From JAICJC01 sp963757605 (GTDB lineage Bacteria > Actinomycetota > Thermoleophilia > Gaiellales > JAICJC01), in the NCBI GenBank assembly GCA_963757605.1, contig CAVWSF010000001.1, positions 248,001-312,000 of the forward strand: a DNA stretch of 64,000 nucleotides. The letters run 5' to 3'. Of this stretch, positions 16,772 to 22,723 are shown in pieces. The position numbers and the translations under genes were made by a program. A model generated the notes under the pieces. The model saw nothing but the letters and a program-made list of their open reading frames with translations. It did no database searches and had not been told where the DNA came from. How positions within the stretch are numbered: the first letter of the stretch is position 1; each line of letters starts with the position of its first letter.

Positions 16772-16791
16772 TCTGACAAAATATCGTCAGA
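16772..16791. promoter_or_regulatory. Inverted repeat, candidate operator of the toxin-antitoxin pair
   Basis: TCTGAC and GTCAGA face each other across an 8-base AT-rich spacer, 15 bases upstream of the antitoxin GTG. The surrounding bases form one of the few AT-rich patches in the region. Autorepression through such a repeat is normal for type II antitoxins, but binding is not shown here. Confidence 0.45.
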
Positions 16792-16933
16792 TTTCGGTGT
16801 ACTGGAGGCGCCGATATCGCACCGCACGAACCCGCCGCGACTTGGGGTTACCGTGCGCATGCGCCTCGGGCAGGAGGTAGTAGATGGCAAGATCTCCTGA
16901 CGAACGACGTCCAACAGCGGGCAGGGGAGCAGT

Positions 16934-17668
16934 GTGCTGGCGGTACGGCTGCACGATGACGGCCTGAAGGTTGAGGAGGTCGAGACGCCGTCGCCGGACC
17001 CGGGCGAGGTGCTGGTGCGCGTGCATGCGGCAGCGATCACACGGGGCGAGCTGGCGTGGCCGGTCAACCGACTGCCGGCGATTCCGTCATACGAGCTTTC
17101 GGGCGTTGTCGTCGGCAGCGGTGACGAGGTCTATGCGCTCACGCCTTTCGATCGCGACGGCGTGGCTGCCGAGTACGCCGTCGTCCCAGCCGAGGCGCTT
17201 GCACCGAAGCCCTTGCGCCTGAGCCACGTCGAGGCGGCGGCTCTGCCAATGGGCGGGCTGACCGCCTGGCAAGCACTGTTTGCGCACGGGCGGCTCGTCC
17301 GAGGCGAGCGAGTGCTGGTCACGGGCGCCTCGGGCGGGGTTGGGCACATCGCCGTCCAGCTTGCGCGACACGCCGGCGCAGCGGTCGTGGAGGGCGGCCC
17401 GGTCGATCTGGTCTTCGACACTCGCGGCGGCGAGGCCCCCGCTGGTGAGCGCGTCGTCACGATCGCAGAGGAGATGCCGGGCGCGATCTACTTCATCGTC
17501 GAACCCGACCACGAGCAATTGCTGGAGTTGAGAACACTCGCGGACGCAGGCGAGCTTCGCGCGGAGGTCGACTCGGTCTTTCCGCTCACGGAGGCCCGGG
17601 CGGCGTTCGAGCGACTCGCGGGCCGCGGGAAGCGTGGCAAGGTCGTGCTCGAGGTTGCCACTGACTAG
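16934..17668 (+). CDS. Medium-chain dehydrogenase/reductase with internal deletion
   Basis: A 244-residue zinc-independent alcohol dehydrogenase/quinone oxidoreductase-like protein. GTG 16934 has a GGGGAG ribosome site. The GroES-like half is complete (PSPDPGEVLVRVHAAAITRGEL), and the nucleotide-binding loop VLVTGASGGVGHIAVQLA is intact. After RHAGAAVV it jumps straight to GGPVDLVFDTRGGE, skipping roughly 40 residues that normally hold the second Rossmann strand and the cofactor-ribose contact. Typical length is about 310. The deletion keeps frame. It may be a damaged enzyme or a stable short variant. The C-terminal part (VFPLTEARAAFERL) is normal. Confidence 0.75.
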   Translation: MLAVRLHDDGLKVEEVETPSPDPGEVLVRVHAAAITRGELAWPVNRLPAIPSYELSGVVVGSGDEVYALTPFDRDGVAAEYAVVPAEALAPKPLRLSHVEAAALPMGGLTAWQALFAHGRLVRGERVLVTGASGGVGHIAVQLARHAGAAVVEGGPVDLVFDTRGGEAPAGERVVTIAEEMPGAIYFIVEPDHEQLLELRTLADAGELRAEVDSVFPLTEARAAFERLAGRGKRGKVVLEVATD

Positions 17669-17750
17669 CCGGCGGGCCAGCCTCGCGCTCCTCTGCGAGG
17701 TGCCAAGGCGGCCGCGGCATCACCGACGCCAGTAGCGTTCGCCGAGCAGG

Positions 17751-18674
17751 ATGCGAGCGGCCGGGATCACAGCGCTCGGCGAGCCCGTCGAGATCTTCGA
17801 GATGGACGAGCCGGCGACGCCTGCCGCAGGCGAGGTCCTCATCGACGTCGCCGCCGCCGGCATCGGCAACTGGGACGAGCTTGTCAGGATCGGTAGCTGG
17901 CAGGTCGGCGGCCCGGCTCCGATGGCGCTCGGGACGGAGGCAGCCGGGACGGTCGCAGCGGCCGGCTCCGGCGTGGCCGATCTGCGCGAGGGCGACGAGG
18001 TGATGACACATCCGCTGCCGCTCCGGCGTCACGGGACGTGGGCGGGGAGGGTGCTGGCGCCGGCGGCGACCATCGCGGCCCGGCCGACAGGGGTGTCGTG
18101 GGAAGCCGGCGGAGCGTTCCCCATTCCGGCGCTCACTGCGGCTCAGGCACTCGACGAGGTTCTTGGGATCGAGAGCGGCGGCTGGGTCATCGTCAACGGA
18201 GCCGGCGGAGTCACGGGTGGCCTGCTCGTCCAGCTCGCCGCGGCTCGGGGCGCCCGCGTGATCGCGACCGCGAGCGCGAAGAAGGCCGAGCGCATCCGCG
18301 ACTACGGCGCCACGGAGGTGCTCGACTACCACGGCGACTGGCCTGCGCTCGTTCGCGAGATCACCGGCGGCGGCGCGCCCAAGGCCGTCAACGCTGCCCC
18401 CGGGCAGTCGGCCACCACGTTGAAGGCGGTTGCTGACGGGGGCCGCCTCGCCACGATCACGGGCGACCCGCCGCGGGAGGAGCGGGGCGTCGCCATATCC
18501 GACGTCTACGTCCGGCCCGATGGTCGGCAGCTTTCGGCGCTCGCGGAGCTGCTGGCCGCGGGCACCCTTCGCGTGCCGATCGCGTCCGTCCTTCCGCTCG
18601 AACAGGCGGCACAAGCGCTGCGCGAGGTAGTCGCGGGAGCGGACGGCGCGATCGTCCTGTCAGTCCGAACCTAG
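17751..18674 (+). CDS. Zinc-independent medium-chain dehydrogenase (NADPH:quinone oxidoreductase-like)
   Basis: This 307-residue MDR protein has the GroES-like N-terminus (AGEVLIDVAAAGIGNWDE), cofactor loop VIVNGAGGVTGGLLVQLA, the second strand ARVIATASAKKAERIRDYGATEVLDY, and C-terminal VLPLEQAAQALREV. Unlike the neighbour upstream, the Rossmann part is complete. No zinc-binding Cys/His set is seen, which fits the quinone-oxidoreductase branch. It uses NAD(P)H on an unknown carbonyl or quinone. It follows the shorter homologue by 82 bases, so the two may be duplicates that diverged. Confidence 0.85.
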   Translation: MRAAGITALGEPVEIFEMDEPATPAAGEVLIDVAAAGIGNWDELVRIGSWQVGGPAPMALGTEAAGTVAAAGSGVADLREGDEVMTHPLPLRRHGTWAGRVLAPAATIAARPTGVSWEAGGAFPIPALTAAQALDEVLGIESGGWVIVNGAGGVTGGLLVQLAAARGARVIATASAKKAERIRDYGATEVLDYHGDWPALVREITGGGAPKAVNAAPGQSATTLKAVADGGRLATITGDPPREERGVAISDVYVRPDGRQLSALAELLAAGTLRVPIASVLPLEQAAQALREVVAGADGAIVLSVRT

Positions 18675-18788
18675 CCTGCGCCCCTGATAGCCCTCGCGCT
18701 GTTCGACCGAACACTCTGGCAAGGCCTGGCCTGGCCGCGAGTTGCTAGCCAAAGCAACAAAAAGTCCCTTATGCAGGGCTTTTCTATC
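18675..18788. other. Non-coding stretch before the att copy
   Basis: Together with the att copy and the following ~150 bases, this makes about 300 bases without a credible gene. The open frames over it have no recognisable domain and shift composition. I see no promoter or hairpin worth naming. Confidence 0.5.
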
Positions 18789-18830
18789 GGCGGTACTGGG
18801 CTCGAACCAGTGACCCCCAGCTTGTCGAGC
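18789..18830 (-). repeat. 42-bp copy of the tRNA-Val 3' part (probable att site, distal end)
   Basis: Bases 18789-18830 are identical, base for base, to 21167-21208, which is the tRNA-Val gene from its acceptor end to its anticodon stem, in the same orientation. Identity stops sharply at both ends. A partial tRNA copy in direct orientation some kilobases downstream of an intact tRNA is the standard footprint of a tyrosine-recombinase element that integrated at the tRNA. This copy would be the displaced original 3' end. Confidence 0.85.
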
Positions 18831-18977
18831 CTGGCCAGGTGTCCGCTCCCGTCCGCTCCAGGCCGCCCAAACGGCGTGGTTGGGCCAAATCCGGCTTGTA
18901 CCTGCGGACACGAACGGCCCCGGGGACGCCCAAACTGGCCAAAGCGGCCACGCAGTCGAGAAGGTGGCAGGCGTCGG

Positions 18978-19376
18978 CTACTTCGGCGCATCGACCGCGG
19001 CGGCCATCCGTTCGGCAAGTTCGCCTTCGTCAACCGTCCGAACCTCAACCGAACCGTTGCGCGCATTGGGGATCTTCGCCGCCCACTCAATCGCAGCCTC
19101 CACTGAGTCCACGTCGATCAAGAAGTAGCCAGTGAGAGATTCTTCACTCTGGACAACAGGGCCCTCCCCGACCGACCGCACGCCGTTCCGAACTCGGACA
19201 GTGCGCACGGTCGTGGATGGCTCCAGCTCGTTTGCCGCGACGTAAGCGTTGCTCTCCTGCATCGCCTCGACCAGCCGCACGTACTCATCGTCTTCTGCGC
19301 GATGCTCGCTCTCGGTCATCGCGGCCCACATCTCAAGCGCGTCAGGTGAGTTGGAGGTCAGCAGCATGCACCGCAT
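18978..19376 (-). CDS. YCII-related (DGPF-type) domain protein
   Basis: A 132-residue ferredoxin-like-fold protein. The opening MRCMLLTSNSPDALEMW and the later SLTGYFLIDVDSVEAAIEWAAKIPNARNGSVEVR are the YCII/DGPF pattern. Proteins of this type are usually encoded beside ECF42 sigma factors and are thought to act with them. The only ECF42-type gene in this window is 24 kb away (43269-44507). It is intact and lies inside the tRNA-Val island. Confidence 0.82.
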   Translation of the reverse strand: MRCMLLTSNSPDALEMWAAMTESEHRAEDDEYVRLVEAMQESNAYVAANELEPSTTVRTVRVRNGVRSVGEGPVVQSEESLTGYFLIDVDSVEAAIEWAAKIPNARNGSVEVRTVDEGELAERMAAAVDAPK

Positions 19377-19451
19377 GCGACGCCCTCTCCTTCGTCACGC
19401 GCCGAAAGCCAGACGGCAGAGCTGTCCGTGAGGAACAGGAGTCGAAAGAGC

Positions 19452-19580
19452 CTAGCGCCCGAAGCCGGAGTCGCTCAACTTCGCCCAGACGGCGGCCTTG
19501 TCGGTGTCGGTCAGCCCGGCGTGCATGGCCATCGTGACGCCGGGGTTGGCGTGACGGGTCAACCGTGCCTGGAGGGATGG
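19452..19580 (-). pseudogene. Tyrosine recombinase (integrase) C-terminal remnant
   Basis: Translated leftward, 19580-19452 ends LTRHANPGVTMAMHAGLTD, then KAAVWAKLSDSGFGR and a stop. The pattern (L..HANP.VT...Y..LTD) is the end of phage-type tyrosine integrases, including the GH-box-like RHANP and the site of the nucleophilic Tyr, which here is His (CAC instead of TAC/TAT). Everything upstream is missing: the ParB-like gene begins its 3' end 8 bases away. It has no start codon and no catalytic Tyr, so it is dead. Position within the island fits the former integrase gene. Confidence 0.7.
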
Positions 19581-19587
19581 CCTACCG

Positions 19588-20403
19588 TTACGCTCGCGAA
19601 CCGCCCCCGCGGCCTGACAGCCGCAGCCGGCGTCGCCGCCCGCCGTCGCCGATCACCGAGACGACGGTCTGGGCGAGGTGCGGGCAGCCGGTCGAAGGGA
19701 ACGCATCCCGCCGGTGCCGGTGGAGAACGAGGAACAGGTCCCCGTGCGGGGCGTCCCGGTATAGGCGCCCGAGGCGCAGGCGGTTGATCGCGGCGAGCGT
19801 CGGCGTGTAGATCGCGTCGTGCCAGTCCGCCGCGATCTCCGCGTTCTCAAGCACGCGACCGCGCCCCCGCATCAAGTGGTAGCCGTGCACCTGGACGTTC
19901 TCCAACAGCTCGAGGTAGTGCGCGGGCCGGCTGACCGAGAGGCGGACGCCGGGGCGCGCCTCTGCAAGTCCGCTGTCCTCGAGGAAGATCCGCTCGAGCT
20001 CCCGCCGTACGACCTCGAGCATGTCCGCCCCGGCCGGAAGAGGGACGCGCGCGATCAGCTCGGTCACGTCGGCGTCGATCATCGCTGCGCCTCCACGCCG
20101 CGCTAGGGCGGCGCGGTGGTGACCGTCTATCACGAAGTACGTCTCACCGAGCTTCACCGTAACGATCGGCGGGAAGGCGCCGTCCGGGAACGCGCCCTCA
20201 AGCGAGCGCAGCCGCTCGCGGCTAGAGTCGAGAAGCGGGCGGAAGTCGCGGGTGAACGAGCTGGCGCGGCTGTCTGTGCCGACGAGGGCCTCGAGCGGGA
20301 TCGCACGGACGCCCAGGTACCGGCGCCCGAACGGCTTCAGTCGCCGCTCGACCTCGTCGAGCTCAAGTAGGCGCGCGCGGCGGCGGGTCCTCAGTCCGTT
20401 CAC
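19588..20403 (-). CDS. ParB/sulfiredoxin-fold protein (ParB-like N-terminal domain)
   Basis: A 271-residue protein. Residues ~35-115 carry the ParB-like core: RRYLGVRAIPLEALVGT, FPPIVTVKLGETYFVIDGHHRAALARR, then MIDADVTEL; the DGHHR box is the nucleotide-binding loop of this fold. The second half contains helical segments and DAIYTPTLAAINRLRLGRLYRD..HGDLFLVLHR, as in stand-alone actinobacterial ParB-like proteins rather than true partition ParB (no HTH or dimer domain). The tail after about residue 235 (GRRRRLRLSGRGGGSRA) is low-complexity and may result from fusion to decayed island DNA. Role unknown. Confidence 0.7.
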   Translation of the reverse strand: MNGLRTRRRARLLELDEVERRLKPFGRRYLGVRAIPLEALVGTDSRASSFTRDFRPLLDSSRERLRSLEGAFPDGAFPPIVTVKLGETYFVIDGHHRAALARRGGAAMIDADVTELIARVPLPAGADMLEVVRRELERIFLEDSGLAEARPGVRLSVSRPAHYLELLENVQVHGYHLMRGRGRVLENAEIAADWHDAIYTPTLAAINRLRLGRLYRDAPHGDLFLVLHRHRRDAFPSTGCPHLAQTVVSVIGDGGRRRRLRLSGRGGGSRA

Positions 20404-20635
20404 GTCGAGGTCAAGCGTACAACTACATGCGTTCAGACTCGATCAGGCATCCGGCGGGGTCACGTCCGTCAAGGTGGTGTGTGAGGCCGCGTCATCCTCG
20501 TGGGGTTATGCGACTTCGATCGCCGCTACCTCCTGCGGCCACAGCGCGACGCCTCCACCGGCACCTGGGCGAGCAGGTCGAGCGTGTCGCTCACGACCAC
20601 TGCTCGGGGTCGCGCTGCTCCCCGCTGGGAGGCAG
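20404..20635. other. Non-coding remnant DNA inside the island
   Basis: No convincing gene. A short leftward frame around 20530-20600 reads VVVSDTLDLLAQVPVEAS before a stop and may be another gene scrap, but it is too short to assign. Confidence 0.4.
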
Positions 20636-20895
20636 TTACGGCTGGCCGGGCCGCTTCGGGTCGTACACCTGCGAGCGCAGGTCGGTGTAGTCCTTGACCT
20701 CCACCCGGCCGGTGGCGCGATCGACGGGGTTCTCGGCGGCTCCGATCAAGAAGGCGTGGTCACCCGCGCGCAGCCGCAACGACTTCGGGGTCGGGGTCAG
20801 CGGTCCAGCCGGAGATCGGCTCCTCCGGTGGCAAGCTGGGCGTCCAGGGTGAAGCACAGCAGGACGACCTCTAGCCCGGGCTCGGATGCGGCCAC
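20636..20895 (-). pseudogene. Frameshifted hypothetical gene of the island
   Basis: Leftward from GTG 20895 the frame reads sensibly (PGLEVVLLCFTLDAQLATGGADLRLDR) and then hits TGA near 20797. From there another frame continues sensibly (LRLRAGDHAFLIGAAENPV, then VEVKDYTDLRSQVYDPKRPGQP) to a TAA at 20636. A single frameshift near 20790-20800 would join them into one protein of about 85 residues. No family recognised. It could also be an assembly error rather than a mutation. Confidence 0.5.
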
Positions 20896-21164
20896 GCCCC
20901 GGAGTCTGCCACCGCGAATACCCGTACGGGCGGCGCGGCCTCACAGGACGCCCGGTGCCGCCCTGGCAGGGGTCGGGCAGGGCTCTAGCCTGGACCGGGA
21001 GGCGCGATCGTGAGAGCGGCTCCCGGCGGTCCGCGCCGAGCCGCCCTAGAGGCCGCCCCCCGGACTCAAAACTGGCCAAAAACTGGCCACGGGGGCCAGA
21101 TCCGTTGCCGACCGCCCTCGGCCCGAAACGCGGAAACGCTCTCCAGGAGTGGGTTTCCGGGATA
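20896..21164. other. Island end next to tRNA-Val: no gene, two AAACTGGCCA repeats
   Basis: No gene is supported. AAACTGGCCA occurs twice at 11-base spacing (21069-21078 and 21080-21089), with a third copy near the far end of the island at 18932-18941. This is consistent with arm-type recombinase sites. The sequence just after the tRNA (toward lower coordinates) lacks a CCA. Confidence 0.45.
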
Positions 21165-21237
21165 TGGGCGGTACTGGGCTCGAACCAGTGACCCCCAGCT
21201 TGTCGAGCTGGTGCTCTCCCAACTGAGCTAACCGCCC
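21165..21237 (-). tRNA. tRNA-Val (anticodon GAC)
   Basis: The minus strand folds as a full cloverleaf: acceptor GGGCGGT/ACCGCCC with discriminator A, D arm GCTC/GAGC, anticodon stem CCAGC/GCTGG, T arm with GGTTCGAGC. The 7-base anticodon loop is TCGACAA, giving anticodon GAC. By this folding position 33 is C, where nearly all tRNAs have U. CCA is not encoded. The 3' part from the anticodon stem onward is duplicated exactly 2.3 kb away, so this gene was an integration site and was restored by the inserted element. Confidence 0.92.
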
Positions 21238-21334
21238 CGTCCTGCCTACGATAGCCGCTCGAAAGCCGCGCCGTTCACCGCTTCGGCAGCGCGTCGGACC
21301 ACCATCGGCGCTCGCCGGATGGCAGAATCATCGC

Positions 21335-22219
21335 GTGCACGTGGTCGCGATCGTGAACCGCAAGGGCGGCGTCGGCAAGACGACGACCGCCGTGAACCTG
21401 GCCGCCGCGATCGCGCTCGGCTCGCGTCGCGTCCTCCTGGTCGACCTCGACCCGCAGGGCTCGGCGGGCGTCGCGCTCGGCGTTTCGGCCGCGGATGGCG
21501 ACGACGACGGCTCCGGCGGCATGTTCCGCGGGAAGCCCCGCTGGTCGGCGCGCCGATCGTCCGCTCCAGCCCTGACCACGCTCGGCGTGGTGCCGGCCGA
21601 CCGCCGCCTGGATGCCGAGGCCGATGCCGGGCTCACGGACACTCGGCGCGACGAGCGGCTTCGCGCCGCCCTCCACGCCGCTCGGGAGATGTGGGAGGTC
21701 GTCGTGCTGGACACTCCACCCGGCCTGGGCGGCCTGAGCACGGCGGCGCTTCGGGCGTCTGACGCCGTGGTGATCCCGGGCGCGGCCGACTACCTCGCGA
21801 TCCACGCGCTCCAGGGCACGATCGACTCCGTCCGCTCGATCGAGAGCGAGACCGGCCGGCGCTACGCCCCGCTGGTCGTGCTCCCGACGTTCGTCGATCC
21901 CCGTCGTCCCGGCGCCGTGGCCGCAGTGGCGCTGATGCGGGATCGATTCGGCGACCTGGTGTCCCGAAGTCAGATTCCGCGCAGCGCCCGCTATGACTCT
22001 GCCGCCCTCGCCGGAGTTCCCGTCGTCGTGGGCGCGCCGCACTCGACGGCCGCCATCGCCTATCGCACCGCGAGCGACGACCTCGTCGCCCGGCTCGGGC
22101 GCAAGCCTCGCAAGCGCCATGGCGCGCTGAAGCGGTTCGTGCGCGCCGACATGCGCGAGGCGCTGCTCACGCTGCGGCGGCGCCCTCCGGAGCCGCGGCC
22201 TCCTCCGGACTCGAGCTAG
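21335..22219 (+). CDS. ParA/MinD-family ATPase (orphan)
   Basis: A 294-residue deviant-Walker ATPase starting at GTG 21335. It has KGGVGKTTTAVNLAAAI with the signature first Lys, LLVDLDPQGSA, and VVVLDTPPGLGGLS. The C-terminus (about residues 245-294) is a basic Pro/Arg-rich tail (GRKPRKRHGALKRF) that may bind DNA. No parB follows it. The ParB-like gene in the neighbouring island is on the other strand and has a different architecture. It could be a chromosome or cargo positioning protein; its start lies about 100 bases past the 5' end of the tRNA gene. Confidence 0.85.
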   Translation: MHVVAIVNRKGGVGKTTTAVNLAAAIALGSRRVLLVDLDPQGSAGVALGVSAADGDDDGSGGMFRGKPRWSARRSSAPALTTLGVVPADRRLDAEADAGLTDTRRDERLRAALHAAREMWEVVVLDTPPGLGGLSTAALRASDAVVIPGAADYLAIHALQGTIDSVRSIESETGRRYAPLVVLPTFVDPRRPGAVAAVALMRDRFGDLVSRSQIPRSARYDSAALAGVPVVVGAPHSTAAIAYRTASDDLVARLGRKPRKRHGALKRFVRADMREALLTLRRRPPEPRPPPDSS

Positions 22220-22321
22220 CCGGCCTGCGGGAAAGCCGCCGCGGGGATCGGTGACCGCACCGATGCTCCCCCAATCGACACGGGGCATCCTGACGTCCAG
22301 TCGACCAGGAAGGACGCGATC

Positions 22322-22723
22322 ATGGCAGCCACAAACGGCCTGCACTCGGCGACGAAAGAGGACATCCTGACGGCGCTTCGCACGGAGGCGTTCACGTACG
22401 CCCGCTCGATGCTCTTCGCCGCAGCTGCCCGCAGGAACGGCCGCACCGAGATCGCCGACCTCTTCGAGGCGACCGCCCGCACGGAGCTCGAGGAGCACTT
22501 CGCGACGCTGGCAGACCTGGCCGGGATCGTCGGCGACGACGCCGAGAACCTGCGCGCCGCGATCGAGGCGGAGTCCTACGAGATCGAGGTCATGTACCCG
22601 ACCTTCGCCGAGCACGCCACCCGCGCGACCGACACCAGCGCGGCCGAGACCTTCGCCGAGATCCGCCGCCACGAGATCGACCATCTCGAGGCGCTGCGCG
22701 AGGCCCTGATCGACATCACGTAG
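22322..22723 (+). CDS. Rubrerythrin/ferritin-like diiron protein
   Basis: A 133-residue four-helix protein with a strong AGGAAGGA ribosome site. The helices carry the repeated acidic/His pattern of the erythrin fold: EAFTYARSMLFAAAARR, RTELEEHFATLADLAG, ESYEIEVMYPTFAEHA and EIRRHEIDHLEALREAL (ExxH-type ligands). There is no C-terminal rubredoxin domain. Such proteins detoxify peroxide or store iron. It converges with the P-type ATPase gene, overlapping by 8 bases. Confidence 0.83.
   Translation: MAATNGLHSATKEDILTALRTEAFTYARSMLFAAAARRNGRTEIADLFEATARTELEEHFATLADLAGIVGDDAENLRAAIEAESYEIEVMYPTFAEHATRATDTSAAETFAEIRRHEIDHLEALREALIDIT

Larger units (their letters stand above)
18831..21166. mobile_element. 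Decayed integrative element at tRNA-Val (about 2.3 kb left)
   Basis: The segment lies between the two 42-bp att copies. It contains a YCII-domain gene, a C-terminal stump of a tyrosine integrase, a ParB-like gene and a frameshifted gene. Three copies of AAACTGGCCA lie near its ends (18932-18941, 21069-21078, 21080-21089) and could be arm-type integrase sites. No replication, conjugation or phage structural gene remains. I infer that most of an island was lost and the ends kept. Whether the YCII and ParB-like genes came with the element or were captured later cannot be told. Confidence 0.7.

Noticed and set aside
18789..18830. A second tRNA gene
   Set aside because: Only the 3' part of tRNA-Val matches; the 5' acceptor and D arm are absent, so it is an att remnant rather than a gene.
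19428..19787. Open frame of 119 residues on the plus strand over the integrase stump
   Set aside because: Composition is Arg/Gly-rich without domain sense, and it opposes the clearly integrase-like minus-strand translation.
20636..21079. 147-residue minus-strand gene
   Set aside because: Only its last ~50 residues read like protein; the rest is Arg/Pro shadow. The better model is a frameshifted shorter gene starting at 20895.
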